DNA of 7,552 bases from an uncultured Candidatus Saccharibacteria bacterium (lineage in GTDB: Bacteria; Patescibacteriota; Saccharimonadia; Saccharimonadales; UBA4665): assembly GCA_903891235.1 (NCBI GenBank), contig CAITDW010000051.1, positions 1-7,552 of the forward strand, in the 5' to 3' direction. Position 1 is the stretch's first letter. Each line of letters opens with the position of its first letter. Positions 1 to 5,201 of the stretch are shown here, piece after piece. Under the pieces are notes generated by a model, which worked only from the letters and a program-made list of their open reading frames with translations, ran no database searches and was not told where the DNA came from. A program made the translations under genes and the position numbers.

Positions 1-1409
1 CACCAGCAGAAGCTCTAGAAAAAAGTGTTCACGAAGGCCAAAGAATGGCTCATGAAGTTAGAAATGCTCCTTCACAGGCCTATGCTTTAGGAAAAGCTAG
101 TGGTAAGAAATTTATTGATGGCATGCCAAATAATGCCAAAAAGTCATATAAACATGCAAAAGATTATTGGTACATTTTAGGCCCAGGACTTACTACAGGG
201 GCTTCTGACGATGATCCATCTGGCATAGCTACCTATTCTCAAGCTGGAGCTCAATATGGCTTCGGTCTACTCTGGTTGGCTTTCTTTACTATGCCTTTAA
301 TGGCTGTAGTTCAGGAAATGTGTGCTCGAATAGGCTTAGTAACTGGAAGAGGTCTTGCTGGTAATATTAAGAATCATTTTCCTAGATCAATTCTTTTTAG
401 CTGCACAATACTACTCTTTGCAGCTAATACTTTTAATATTGGTGCTGATATTGGTGCCATGGCACAAGCAGTACAGCTTCTAGCTCCAAAAGTTGGATTC
501 ACATTTCTTGTAGTTGGATTCACTATCTTTATATTATTGCTTCAAATATTTACGCCATACGTAAAATATGCAAGATATTTGAAATGGCTCGCTCTAATAT
601 TGTTTGCATATATAATTTCTGCACTGCTTTCAAAACCAGATTGGGCCGAGGTTCTAAAAAATAGCTTCATACCACATATTCAATTCAACAGAAATGAACT
701 TTTACTCATTTGTGCAATCCTGGGAACTACAATATCTCCATACCTATTTTTTTGGCAAACCTCTCAAGAAATTGATGAAGCAATAGCATCAGGACAAACA
801 ACTCTTAAGCAAAGAATGGGTACTGATAAAGTACAGGTTAAAAAGATGAGAATTGATGTTTGGTCAGGTATGATTCTATCAAATATTGTAATGTTCTTTA
901 TAATCACCGCCTGTGCTGGTACCCTTTTCGCTCATGGTATCAACAATATAACTACTGCATCTCAGGCGGCTCAAGCACTTAAGCCTCTAGCAGGTAATGC
1001 CACTTACTATCTTTTTTCTTTCGGTATTATTGGAATGGGCTTGCTAGCTATTCCTGTACTTGCTGGTTCAAGCTCGTATGCAATCAGTGAAAGTCTAGGC
1101 AAAAAACAAGGACTCAATCACAAACTTAGCCAAGCCCATACTTTTTATGGAGTGATAATAATTTCAATGCTAGTTGGACTAGGTATGAATTTTATTCATC
1201 TTAATCCAATTAAAGCTTTGATATATTCAGCTGTGGCCAATGGTGTTGTGGCTCCAATAATACTCATTATTATCATGATTCTTGCTGGCGATAAGAAAAT
1301 AATGGGTGAATGGGTCAATAAAAGATCTGCGAAAATAATCGGTTGGTCAGCAACTGGCCTCATGAGCATATCCGGAATAGCAGCAGTATATTCCCTTTTT
1401 ATTAAATAA
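1..1409 (+). CDS. NRAMP-related divalent metal-ion transporter, 5'-partial
   Basis: Polytopic inner-membrane carrier of the NRAMP/SLC11 superfamily, a family that couples divalent metal uptake to the ion gradient. Residues are numbered from the Met at 45. About 11 hydrophobic segments can be drawn between residues 43 and 453. TM1 carries DDDPSG (55-60) followed by IATYSQAGAQYG, and TM6 carries GTTISPYLFFWQ (227-238). These match a bacterial NRAMP-like subfamily and not classical MntH, whose signatures are DPGN in TM1 and MPH in TM6; here they read DPSG and SPY, so the metal-binding Met is absent and the substrate cannot be assumed to be Mn or Fe. The frame is open from position 3 to the edge, and the ATG at 45 has neither a Shine-Dalgarno site nor a -10 box before it, so the true start probably lies upstream. 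The hydrophilic N-terminal stretch before TM1 is therefore longer than 40 residues. Stop is TAA. Fold call is firm; substrate is open. Confidence 0.9.
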   Translation, partial: PAEALEKSVHEGQRMAHEVRNAPSQAYALGKASGKKFIDGMPNNAKKSYKHAKDYWYILGPGLTTGASDDDPSGIATYSQAGAQYGFGLLWLAFFTMPLMAVVQEMCARIGLVTGRGLAGNIKNHFPRSILFSCTILLFAANTFNIGADIGAMAQAVQLLAPKVGFTFLVVGFTIFILLLQIFTPYVKYARYLKWLALILFAYIISALLSKPDWAEVLKNSFIPHIQFNRNELLLICAILGTTISPYLFFWQTSQEIDEAIASGQTTLKQRMGTDKVQVKKMRIDVWSGMILSNIVMFFIITACAGTLFAHGINNITTASQAAQALKPLAGNATYYLFSFGIIGMGLLAIPVLAGSSSYAISESLGKKQGLNHKLSQAHTFYGVIIISMLVGLGMNFIHLNPIKALIYSAVANGVVAPIILIIIMILAGDKKIMGEWVNKRSAKIIGWSATGLMSISGIAAVYSLFIK

Positions 1410-1487
1410 TTTATAGGATTAGTATATAACTTAAGCTTTTTCTAAGATTTATTTATTATTATTTAAATGTATCAATTTTCTAAAAAG

Positions 1488-1494
1488 AAAGGAG
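1488..1494 (+). promoter_or_regulatory. Strong Shine-Dalgarno site of the 53-aa ORF
   Basis: AAAGGAG lies 7 nt upstream of the ATG at 1502, a near-ideal distance. It is the best ribosome-binding site in the window and the main support for the short ORF behind it. It lies within AAAGGAGCTTT (1488-1498), which could at most form a 4-bp stem with GAG in the loop; that is too weak to call a regulatory hairpin. Confidence 0.75.
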
Positions 1495-1501
1495 CTTTGA
1501 T

Positions 1502-1663
1502 ATGTTAAATAAAAAATATATAATCAGCCAATTTGATGAACTTGGTTCTCAGAAATTTAAACGCAAGCAAAGATTTTTAAGAAAAATCGAGCATAGACTT
1601 TATTTCTCCCAGCTAAAAAATAGAAAAAGTCTTAAGAAAAAAATGCGACTACATTTTGAATAG
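1502..1663 (+). CDS. Small very basic protein, 53 aa, function unknown
   Basis: Not recognised. The reading frame ATG (1502) to TAG (1661-1663) encodes 53 residues beginning MLNKKYIISQ and ending RLHFE. Seventeen are Lys or Arg and four Asp or Glu, with the basic residues concentrated in 18-49 (KFKRKQRFLRK, then NRKSLKKKMR). There is no cysteine, no membrane segment and no signal peptide. This composition would suit a nucleic-acid or ribosome contact, but that is inference only. The AAAGGAG site 7 nt upstream argues strongly for translation. The gene fills the gap between the transporter and the phosphatase, which otherwise would be 315 bases without a gene. It may be read through from the transporter 92 nt upstream, since no convincing promoter is visible directly in front. 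It is the only gene here that ends in TAG. Confidence 0.6.
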   Translation: MLNKKYIISQFDELGSQKFKRKQRFLRKIEHRLYFSQLKNRKSLKKKMRLHFE

Positions 1664-1684
1664 ATTTACGTATAAACTTTTTTG

Positions 1685-1714
1685 TTGACATCAACTAGAC
1701 ATATGTGAGATAAA
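1685..1714 (+). promoter_or_regulatory. Promoter of the PP2C phosphatase gene, leaderless-type
   Basis: A consensus -35 TTGACA (1685-1690), an 18-nt spacer and a -10 GATAAA (1709-1714) preceded by TG at 1706-1707 (extended -10). Initiation about 7 nt after the -10 would fall near 1721, and the ATG is at 1725, so the transcript would have almost no leader. Confidence 0.6.
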
Positions 1715-1724
1715 CCTTAGTGGA

Positions 1725-2417
1725 ATGGATGCTAAAAACACAAAATCAATTGAATCAGGATTGTCGAAGCAGCAACACAAAGGACAGGATGTTGCACTTG
1801 TTAATGAAGAGCTCAGTCTTTATGCCGTATTTGATGGTGTCGGTAATAGTGATAACTCTTTAGAATCAGCACTTATTGCCTCAGCTTCAATTCAGGCTAG
1901 TATTGAGAGAAATCAAGATAAATCTGTACAAAACTCACCTAATAGTCTAGTTGAAGCAATTAATGAAGCTCATCAAGAAATAGTTATTGAGAGCAGATTT
2001 AGGCCACTCGGAACAACAACGGCAACAATTGCTAAGCTCAACGAGGATCTAGGTAGATATTTCCTGGCCTGGGTTTCGGTTGGTGATTCAAGAATATATC
2101 TTAGACTAAAATCTAGTAGTAGTTTAGATTTACTATCACGTGATGAAAGTAGTGGAGTTTATGTAGATAATTGCCTAGGTGATGAAAAACATTTTCATGG
2201 TGTGAGCCAGGAGGGTTTAATTGAGTTAGAAAGTGGCAGCGAAATCGTTATTGTTAGTGATGGTGTTTTTGGCAATGATAAGGAAGATTTTTTATATATA
2301 GAAGAAATTGATAGCACTCTCAAAACTTGTGAAACGGCACAAAGTGCAGCTGACAAACTAAATGAAATTTCCAAAAAAATAGATGATAAAACTGCAATTG
2401 TTATAAGGATTAAATAA
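1725..2417 (+). CDS. PP2C-family serine/threonine protein phosphatase
   Basis: Predicted cytosolic Mn/Mg-dependent phosphatase that removes phosphate from Ser/Thr of target proteins. At 230 residues it is one bare PP2C domain with no membrane anchor, sensor domain or signal peptide. Motifs in order: GQD (20-22), degenerate relative to the usual NEDa; VFDGVG (35-40), with Asp37-Gly38 in the metal-binding position; GTTTATIAKL (96-105); WVSVGDSRIYL (116-126); IVSDGV (176-181, Asp179); and DDKTAIVI (220-227), matching the terminal DN-T-V motif with Asp221 as likely metal ligand. The main metal-binding aspartates are present, so it is probably active. The in-frame stop at 1695-1697 and the promoter at 1685-1714 fix ATG 1725 as start; there is no Shine-Dalgarno site. 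No Ser/Thr kinase gene lies in the window, so its partner is unknown. Its TAA is 1 bp from the end of the convergent 96-aa gene. Confidence 0.88.
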   Translation: MDAKNTKSIESGLSKQQHKGQDVALVNEELSLYAVFDGVGNSDNSLESALIASASIQASIERNQDKSVQNSPNSLVEAINEAHQEIVIESRFRPLGTTTATIAKLNEDLGRYFLAWVSVGDSRIYLRLKSSSSLDLLSRDESSGVYVDNCLGDEKHFHGVSQEGLIELESGSEIVIVSDGVFGNDKEDFLYIEEIDSTLKTCETAQSAADKLNEISKKIDDKTAIVIRIK

Positions 2418-2418
2418 A

Positions 2419-2709
2419 TTACTCGACTTGATATAAACTGTCGGTTTGATCAAGTTCATTTATTAGTGCCATATTTGCATCAAATCCAAATCTAGGACCA
2501 CATAAAAAAATATAGGTATTAGGATTAGTATCTTCCAATATTGAGATATAGCCTATATTTCGAGCAAATAAAATTCCTTCTAAAACTCGTTCATGTCTAT
2601 CTATTGGAACCCAGGTTGCAAGAGCCTTAATCAAAACAGTCGGATCATACGGATCAATGTTTAATTTTATAAAATCTATGTTATCGGTATACCTATAGCC
2701 TTCTGACAT
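2419..2709 (-). CDS. Hypothetical protein, 96 aa
   Basis: Not recognised. A 96-residue soluble protein beginning MSEGYRYTDN and ending DSLYQVE, with no signal peptide, membrane segment or metal-binding Cys/His cluster. It reads as a mixed alpha/beta domain: a helix-prone stretch PTVLIKALATWV (about 23-34), a basic patch DRHERV (37-42), a likely strand IGYISIL (52-58) and a Gly/Pro turn CGPRFGF (69-75). A perfect TATAAT ends 9 nt before the ATG and no Shine-Dalgarno site is present, which supports this start and a leaderless mRNA. It faces the phosphatase tail to tail with 1 bp between stops, and is divergent from the 140-aa orphan gene across 89 bp. Well-placed start signals and lack of a better overlapping frame make it likely real; no function is proposed. 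Confidence 0.7.
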   Translation of the reverse strand: MSEGYRYTDNIDFIKLNIDPYDPTVLIKALATWVPIDRHERVLEGILFARNIGYISILEDTNPNTYIFLCGPRFGFDANMALINELDQTDSLYQVE

Positions 2710-2718
2710 AGGTTATAG

Positions 2719-2746
2719 ATTATATATCAAACAACAATAATGCAAG
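2719..2746 (-). promoter_or_regulatory. Promoter of the 96-aa gene, leaderless-type
   Basis: On the minus strand a perfect -10 TATAAT (2724-2719) ends 9 nt before the ATG at 2709. A partial -35 lies within CTTGCAT (2746-2740), 15-16 nt upstream of the -10. Initiation would fall at or just before the start codon. Confidence 0.6.
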
Positions 2747-2762
2747 TTTTAGTACTAAATAT

Positions 2763-2791
2763 TTGTAATATTTTATATAATATGGTATAAA
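2763..2791 (+). promoter_or_regulatory. Promoter of the 140-aa gene, leaderless-type
   Basis: -35 TTGTAA (2763-2768), 17-nt spacer, -10 TATAAA (2786-2791) preceded by TG at 2783-2784 (extended -10). Only 7 nt separate the -10 from the ATG at 2799, so initiation would fall at the start codon. A second TATAAT at 2776-2781 could serve as an alternative -10. Confidence 0.6.
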
Positions 2792-2798
2792 TATTTTT

Positions 2799-3221
2799 AT
2801 GGAAAAAGAGCCTAGAAATCCAAGAATTAATCCAAATACAAGACGAAAAAGTATATCAGCTTTTTTAATTGCCCATAGTAAGGCTGTTAGCGAAGATGGT
2901 TTAATTAGGATAACACCTAGCCTAAGTGATGCTAATATTGCAACTAAAAGCACAAATGCCTCTATAAATCGTAATGGAGATTGGCCACAGACTAGAATCC
3001 TAGAAGAAACGTCTGATCTAGAATTAACTGTCATACCAGTAAATGGTATGTTATTCAAACTTAAAGATACCCTAATAAATAAATCTCTAGTAGATATGCT
3101 AGATAATGTACCAGACACAGTCTTAAATTCAGTTAATGAAATTACAAATGATCTAAATCCAAATCAACTCAAGGTTTTAGCTAAATTTATACTGAGAAAT
3201 ATAGAACAACACAAGGAATAA
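2799..3221 (+). CDS. Hypothetical protein, 140 aa
   Basis: Not recognised. A 140-residue, apparently soluble protein. Its N-terminus is polar and Arg/Pro/Asn-rich (EPRNPRINPNTRRK, 4-17) and looks flexible. The body follows from about residue 18, with a likely helix SISAFLIAHSKAVS (18-31) and a helical C-terminus (about 115-140, including NPNQLKVLAKFILRNIEQ). No signal peptide, membrane segment or catalytic motif is visible. A well-spaced extended -10 promoter ending 7 nt before ATG 2799 supports the start, and there is no Shine-Dalgarno site. The opposite strand has a 132-codon open frame (2720-3118), but it has no start signal and runs over the divergent promoters, so this strand was preferred. 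The gene ends 12 bp from the 3' end of the oppositely oriented tRNA. Probably real; function unknown. Confidence 0.66.
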   Translation: MEKEPRNPRINPNTRRKSISAFLIAHSKAVSEDGLIRITPSLSDANIATKSTNASINRNGDWPQTRILEETSDLELTVIPVNGMLFKLKDTLINKSLVDMLDNVPDTVLNSVNEITNDLNPNQLKVLAKFILRNIEQHKE

Positions 3222-3233
3222 TAAAGTCAAATT

Positions 3234-3310
3234 TGGTGCGCCCGGCAGGATTCGAACCTGCGACCTTCTGGTTCGAAGCCAGACACTCTAATCCGCTGAG
3301 CTACGGGCGC
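3234..3310 (-). tRNA. tRNA-Arg (anticodon UCG), CCA encoded
   Basis: The minus strand from 3310 to 3234 folds as a complete 77-nt cloverleaf: acceptor GCGCCCG/CGGGCGC (7 bp), D arm GCTC/GAGT with a nine-base loop, anticodon stem TCTGG/CCAGA enclosing loop CTTCGAA, five-base variable loop, T arm GCAGG/CCTGC with loop TTCGAAT, discriminator A and templated CCA. The anticodon at loop positions 3-5 is TCG, reading CGA arginine codons, and others of the CGN box if U34 wobbles. Its 5' end lies 11 bp beyond the stop of the upstream triple-YbjQ gene, and it has its own promoter. No terminator hairpin follows; transcription would run into the antisense strand of the 140-aa gene. Confidence 0.97.
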
Positions 3311-3320
3311 CTATCTAGGT

Positions 3321-3350
3321 ATTATACATTAGTATTTGATGAAGTATCAC
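3321..3350 (-). promoter_or_regulatory. Promoter of tRNA-Arg
   Basis: A perfect -10 TATAAT (3326-3321) and a 4/6 -35 GTGATA (3350-3345) are separated by 18 nt. The -10 ends 10 nt before the mature tRNA 5' end, so the primary transcript would have only a few extra 5' bases. The hexamer contains the TAA stop (3324-3322) of the upstream triple-YbjQ gene. Confidence 0.6.
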
Positions 3351-4560
3351 TTACTCTAGAATTATTAAGTGTACTATTACTTGTCGATTGTGACAAGTCA
3401 ACGAAGGTTGTTTTATCTCTCATAACTGCCTGAGGAGGTAATTGATCGGATCTAGTTTTCACATCTGTTACTTTTTTGACAGCCGTTCCAATCGCTAAAA
3501 ATTCTATTAAATCATCTTCAAGCTGATAGATATAAGTCTTTATTCCGAGCACATCAGTAGCATTTATAGCATCAGCCTGTTCTTTAATTCTCTTAAATGA
3601 TTGCTCTCTTGCTTCATATATCAACTGAGTTAGTGTGTTTATCTCTCCTTTGACAAACCCCCTAATAGCGGCTTTAATACCACCCGCAATTCCTAGAGAA
3701 TAGACTGATGTTCCAAGAATCAATTTAAGTGGAACGTATCCAATTCTTGTAACGTTCCACATTTCTTCAGCCGTTAAATCACTACTAATAATTCCTCCGA
3801 CTGATTCAGCATATTTGGCAGCTTGTTCGGAATATGAAGCAGTACCTATCATTACCATCTCCTTAACACCTTTTTGTCCAACAGGAACAATAGTGGTTCT
3901 TATTCCGACTATAGAATTAGCACCGGCTTTTCTAGCCTCTTCAGTTATTCTTTCCAATGCCAAATTACGAGTAGTGCTAAATACATTACTATACTGCTTA
4001 ACTTCTCCCCTCACCATTTCCTTAAGCTCTCCCATGAAGCTTCTGGCAATTCCTAAAGAATAGGCCACATTTCCAAAAACAAATTTAATTGGTATATATC
4101 CAGCATCTACCTGGCAGAAAAATTCCTGACCATCGCTTGAAGAAGTGATTGAAGGTGTAAGCTGTTGATCAATTCTATGTATGGTTGAACCAATTGATAA
4201 AAACTCTATATTGCCTTGGTGAAAAATTAGCTCACTTGTAACTCCTGTCGCCCCATTGCCGCCATTGGAAGCTATTTCTTTTTCTAGTCGATTAATGGCC
4301 TCAACTCTACCGCCAGCAATCATGTTTGTAACTTGTTTGATTTCACCACCTATAACTGTCTTAATCCCGGCCAATTGACTACCCAAGAAGCCAATCGCGT
4401 AGACGCTATTACCGAGGACTAAGTTTCCAGGCTCAAAACCAATTAATTGAAGACAAAATAATTCATTGCCAGATAGACCACTAAATCTTGTGCCACTTAA
4501 ATTATTTGTTTGATCATTTTGATTAATTGGATTGGCATTATCCAAAGAAGAATTATCCAT
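3322..4560 (-). CDS. Triple-repeat YbjQ/UPF0145-like domain protein, 412 aa
   Basis: Three tandem copies of a YbjQ-like (UPF0145, PF01906-type) domain, a family often labelled putative heavy-metal-binding but biochemically obscure. Copies span about residues 34-130, 146-243 and 266-363. Each runs through E(L/F/M)(F/W), a GY-P-K-like strand (GFEPGNL, GYIPIKF, GYVPLKL), a (F/L)G--(V/A)Y--G segment, a central helix with (V/I)-GE(I/V)-, a helix ending in (E/K)(E/Q)A-like residues, a (T/S/D)GV/VGI/LGI strand, and a closing IG(S/T) strand (SIGST, MIGTA, AIGTA). Typical YbjQ proteins are about 100 residues with one domain, so this is an internal triplication. The N-terminus (1-30) and C-terminus (about 367-412) are polar, rich in Asn, Ser and Thr, and probably disordered. 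No signal peptide or membrane segment is present. The ATG follows an extended -10 by 8 nt, without a Shine-Dalgarno site. Role unknown; envelope or metal stress is only a guess. Confidence 0.85.
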   Translation of the reverse strand: MDNSSLDNANPINQNDQTNNLSGTRFSGLSGNELFCLQLIGFEPGNLVLGNSVYAIGFLGSQLAGIKTVIGGEIKQVTNMIAGGRVEAINRLEKEIASNGGNGATGVTSELIFHQGNIEFLSIGSTIHRIDQQLTPSITSSSDGQEFFCQVDAGYIPIKFVFGNVAYSLGIARSFMGELKEMVRGEVKQYSNVFSTTRNLALERITEEARKAGANSIVGIRTTIVPVGQKGVKEMVMIGTASYSEQAAKYAESVGGIISSDLTAEEMWNVTRIGYVPLKLILGTSVYSLGIAGGIKAAIRGFVKGEINTLTQLIYEAREQSFKRIKEQADAINATDVLGIKTYIYQLEDDLIEFLAIGTAVKKVTDVKTRSDQLPPQAVMRDKTTFVDLSQSTSNSTLNNSRVSDTSSNTNV

Positions 4561-4568
4561 ATAACTCT

Positions 4569-4596
4569 AATATAGCATAATTAGTTTATTTTTCAG
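4569..4596 (-). promoter_or_regulatory. Promoter of the triple-YbjQ gene, leaderless-type
   Basis: Minus strand: extended -10 TGCTATATT (4577-4569), with hexamer TATATT ending 8 nt before the ATG at 4560, and a weak 4/6 -35 CTGAAA (4596-4591) 16 nt upstream. The -35 lies inside the last codons of the HTH gene, so the YbjQ gene can be expressed on its own. Confidence 0.5.
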
Positions 4597-5140
4597 GGTT
4601 ATTGTCGTTAGGTTTTGATTCCTGGATATTTTTTGGAAGATTATTGTTTTTGAGTTGTTTTAAGGTCTTAGATAATGTTTCAGTTAATTTTAAGGCTTGC
4701 TCAAAACTCATACCGACTCTAGCAACAGTTTGTATTGGATATGGGCCGTTCGGTTGTTGGATGAAGTTTATGACGATTCCGTTTTGGTTGGCTACAATTT
4801 CTGCCTTATCTGAATAATTAACCTTATTGTCGACGGGCATAACTAGTAGCAGAGGAGTGAATTTAAATGCATCATCTTGGTTGTCTGAATCATTAGAATA
4901 ACCCGCTAAATCCCAAAGTTTTGCAGCTTCGCTATCGGAAAGATTAAAATGAGCTATTAAAAGAAGCAGGATATCTTCTGTTGGTCTTTTATTGCCATTC
5001 TCAATAGACAACAATTTTTTTTCGTCAATTTCAACGGCACCACTAACCTCTGAAATACTTTGATTGAACTTCTGTCTAATTCTTTGCAGCTTAAGTCCAA
5101 GGCTTTTATATGGGATGCTTCCTGATGATTCTTTACTCAT
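4586..5140 (-). CDS. XRE-family HTH protein with DUF3467-like C-terminal domain
   Basis: Predicted cytosolic DNA-binding protein of 184 residues counted from the ATG at 5140. Residues 12-65 form a Cro/C1-type helix-turn-helix: GLKLQRIRQKFNQSISEVS, then IDEKKLLSIENGNKRPTED, in which SIENGNKRPT is the usual end of the recognition-helix region. After a linker (about 82-105), residues 108-165 resemble DUF3467 as I remember it: NYSDKAEIVANQNGIVINF, then TVARVGMSFEQALKLTETL and a final helix. The tail (166-184) is polar, Asn/Lys/Pro-rich. The frame can be extended to an ATG at 5167, but a GATAAT box (5155-5150) sits 9 nt before ATG 5140 and would lie inside that longer version, so 5140 is preferred. 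It diverges from murB with promoters overlapping, so autoregulation or control of murB is possible but unproven. The C-terminal assignment is from memory, moderate confidence. Confidence 0.8.
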   Translation of the reverse strand: MSKESSGSIPYKSLGLKLQRIRQKFNQSISEVSGAVEIDEKKLLSIENGNKRPTEDILLLLIAHFNLSDSEAAKLWDLAGYSNDSDNQDDAFKFTPLLLVMPVDNKVNYSDKAEIVANQNGIVINFIQQPNGPYPIQTVARVGMSFEQALKLTETLSKTLKQLKNNNLPKNIQESKPNDNNPEK

Positions 5141-5149
5141 ATACATAAT

Positions 5150-5177
5150 ATTATCTCTAATTTGCATAGCCTTGCAA
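5150..5177 (-). promoter_or_regulatory. Promoter of the HTH gene, leaderless-type
   Basis: Minus strand: -35 TTGCAA (5177-5172), 16-nt spacer, -10 GATAAT (5155-5150, 5/6), ending 9 nt before ATG 5140. This matches the spacing seen at the other leaderless-looking genes and argues against the upstream ATG at 5167. Confidence 0.5.
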
Positions 5178-5178
5178 G
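5162..5178. other. Possible operator between the HTH gene and murB
   Basis: Two TTGCA copies (5162-5166 and 5172-5176) lie exactly 10 bp apart, and the second is part of the perfect palindrome CTTGCAAG (5171-5178). The palindrome covers the -35 of the HTH gene and lies upstream of the murB -10, a plausible place for a regulator such as the adjacent XRE protein. Short motifs like these can occur by chance in AT-rich DNA. Confidence 0.25.
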
Positions 5179-5188
5179 TAAAAAAAGT

Positions 5189-5194
5189 TATAAT
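5189..5194 (+). promoter_or_regulatory. murB -10 box, leaderless-type
   Basis: A perfect TATAAT ends 7 nt before the murB ATG at 5202, and no Shine-Dalgarno site lies between. No good -35 is found at 16-18 nt spacing, so activity may need an activator or rest on the -10 alone. Confidence 0.5.
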
Positions 5195-5201
5195 GTGAAT
5201 A

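Noticed and set aside
1429..1455. Possible intrinsic terminator after the transporter (CTTA...TAAG near a T run)
   Set aside because: The stem is only about 4 bp, AT-rich, and not followed by a proper U tract; not callable by eye.
1417..2530. Repeated 11-mer aggattagtat at about 1417 and 2521
   Set aside because: Short AT-rich match in unrelated contexts, expected by chance; no repeat array, inverted terminal repeats or CRISPR-like spacing anywhere in the window.
2720..3118. Minus-strand 132-codon hydrophobic frame opposite the 140-aa gene
   Set aside because: It has no promoter or ribosome-binding site at its start and runs across the divergent promoter region, while the plus strand has a well-spaced promoter and a longer frame.
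3234..3310. tRNA-Arg as an integration (att) site
   Set aside because: No integrase gene and no second copy of the tRNA 3' end were seen in the window.
3233..3433. Plus-strand open frame beginning MVRPAGFEPATFWFEARHSNP
   Set aside because: It is the reverse complement of the tRNA-Arg gene read as protein, a familiar annotation artefact, followed by antisense of the YbjQ gene.
3815..4063. Plus-strand frames of 82 and 60 codons inside the YbjQ gene
   Set aside because: They are antisense to a well-supported repeated-domain protein and have no start signals.
4602..4817. Plus-strand 71-codon frame inside the HTH gene
   Set aside because: Antisense shadow of the DUF3467-like domain; no start signal.
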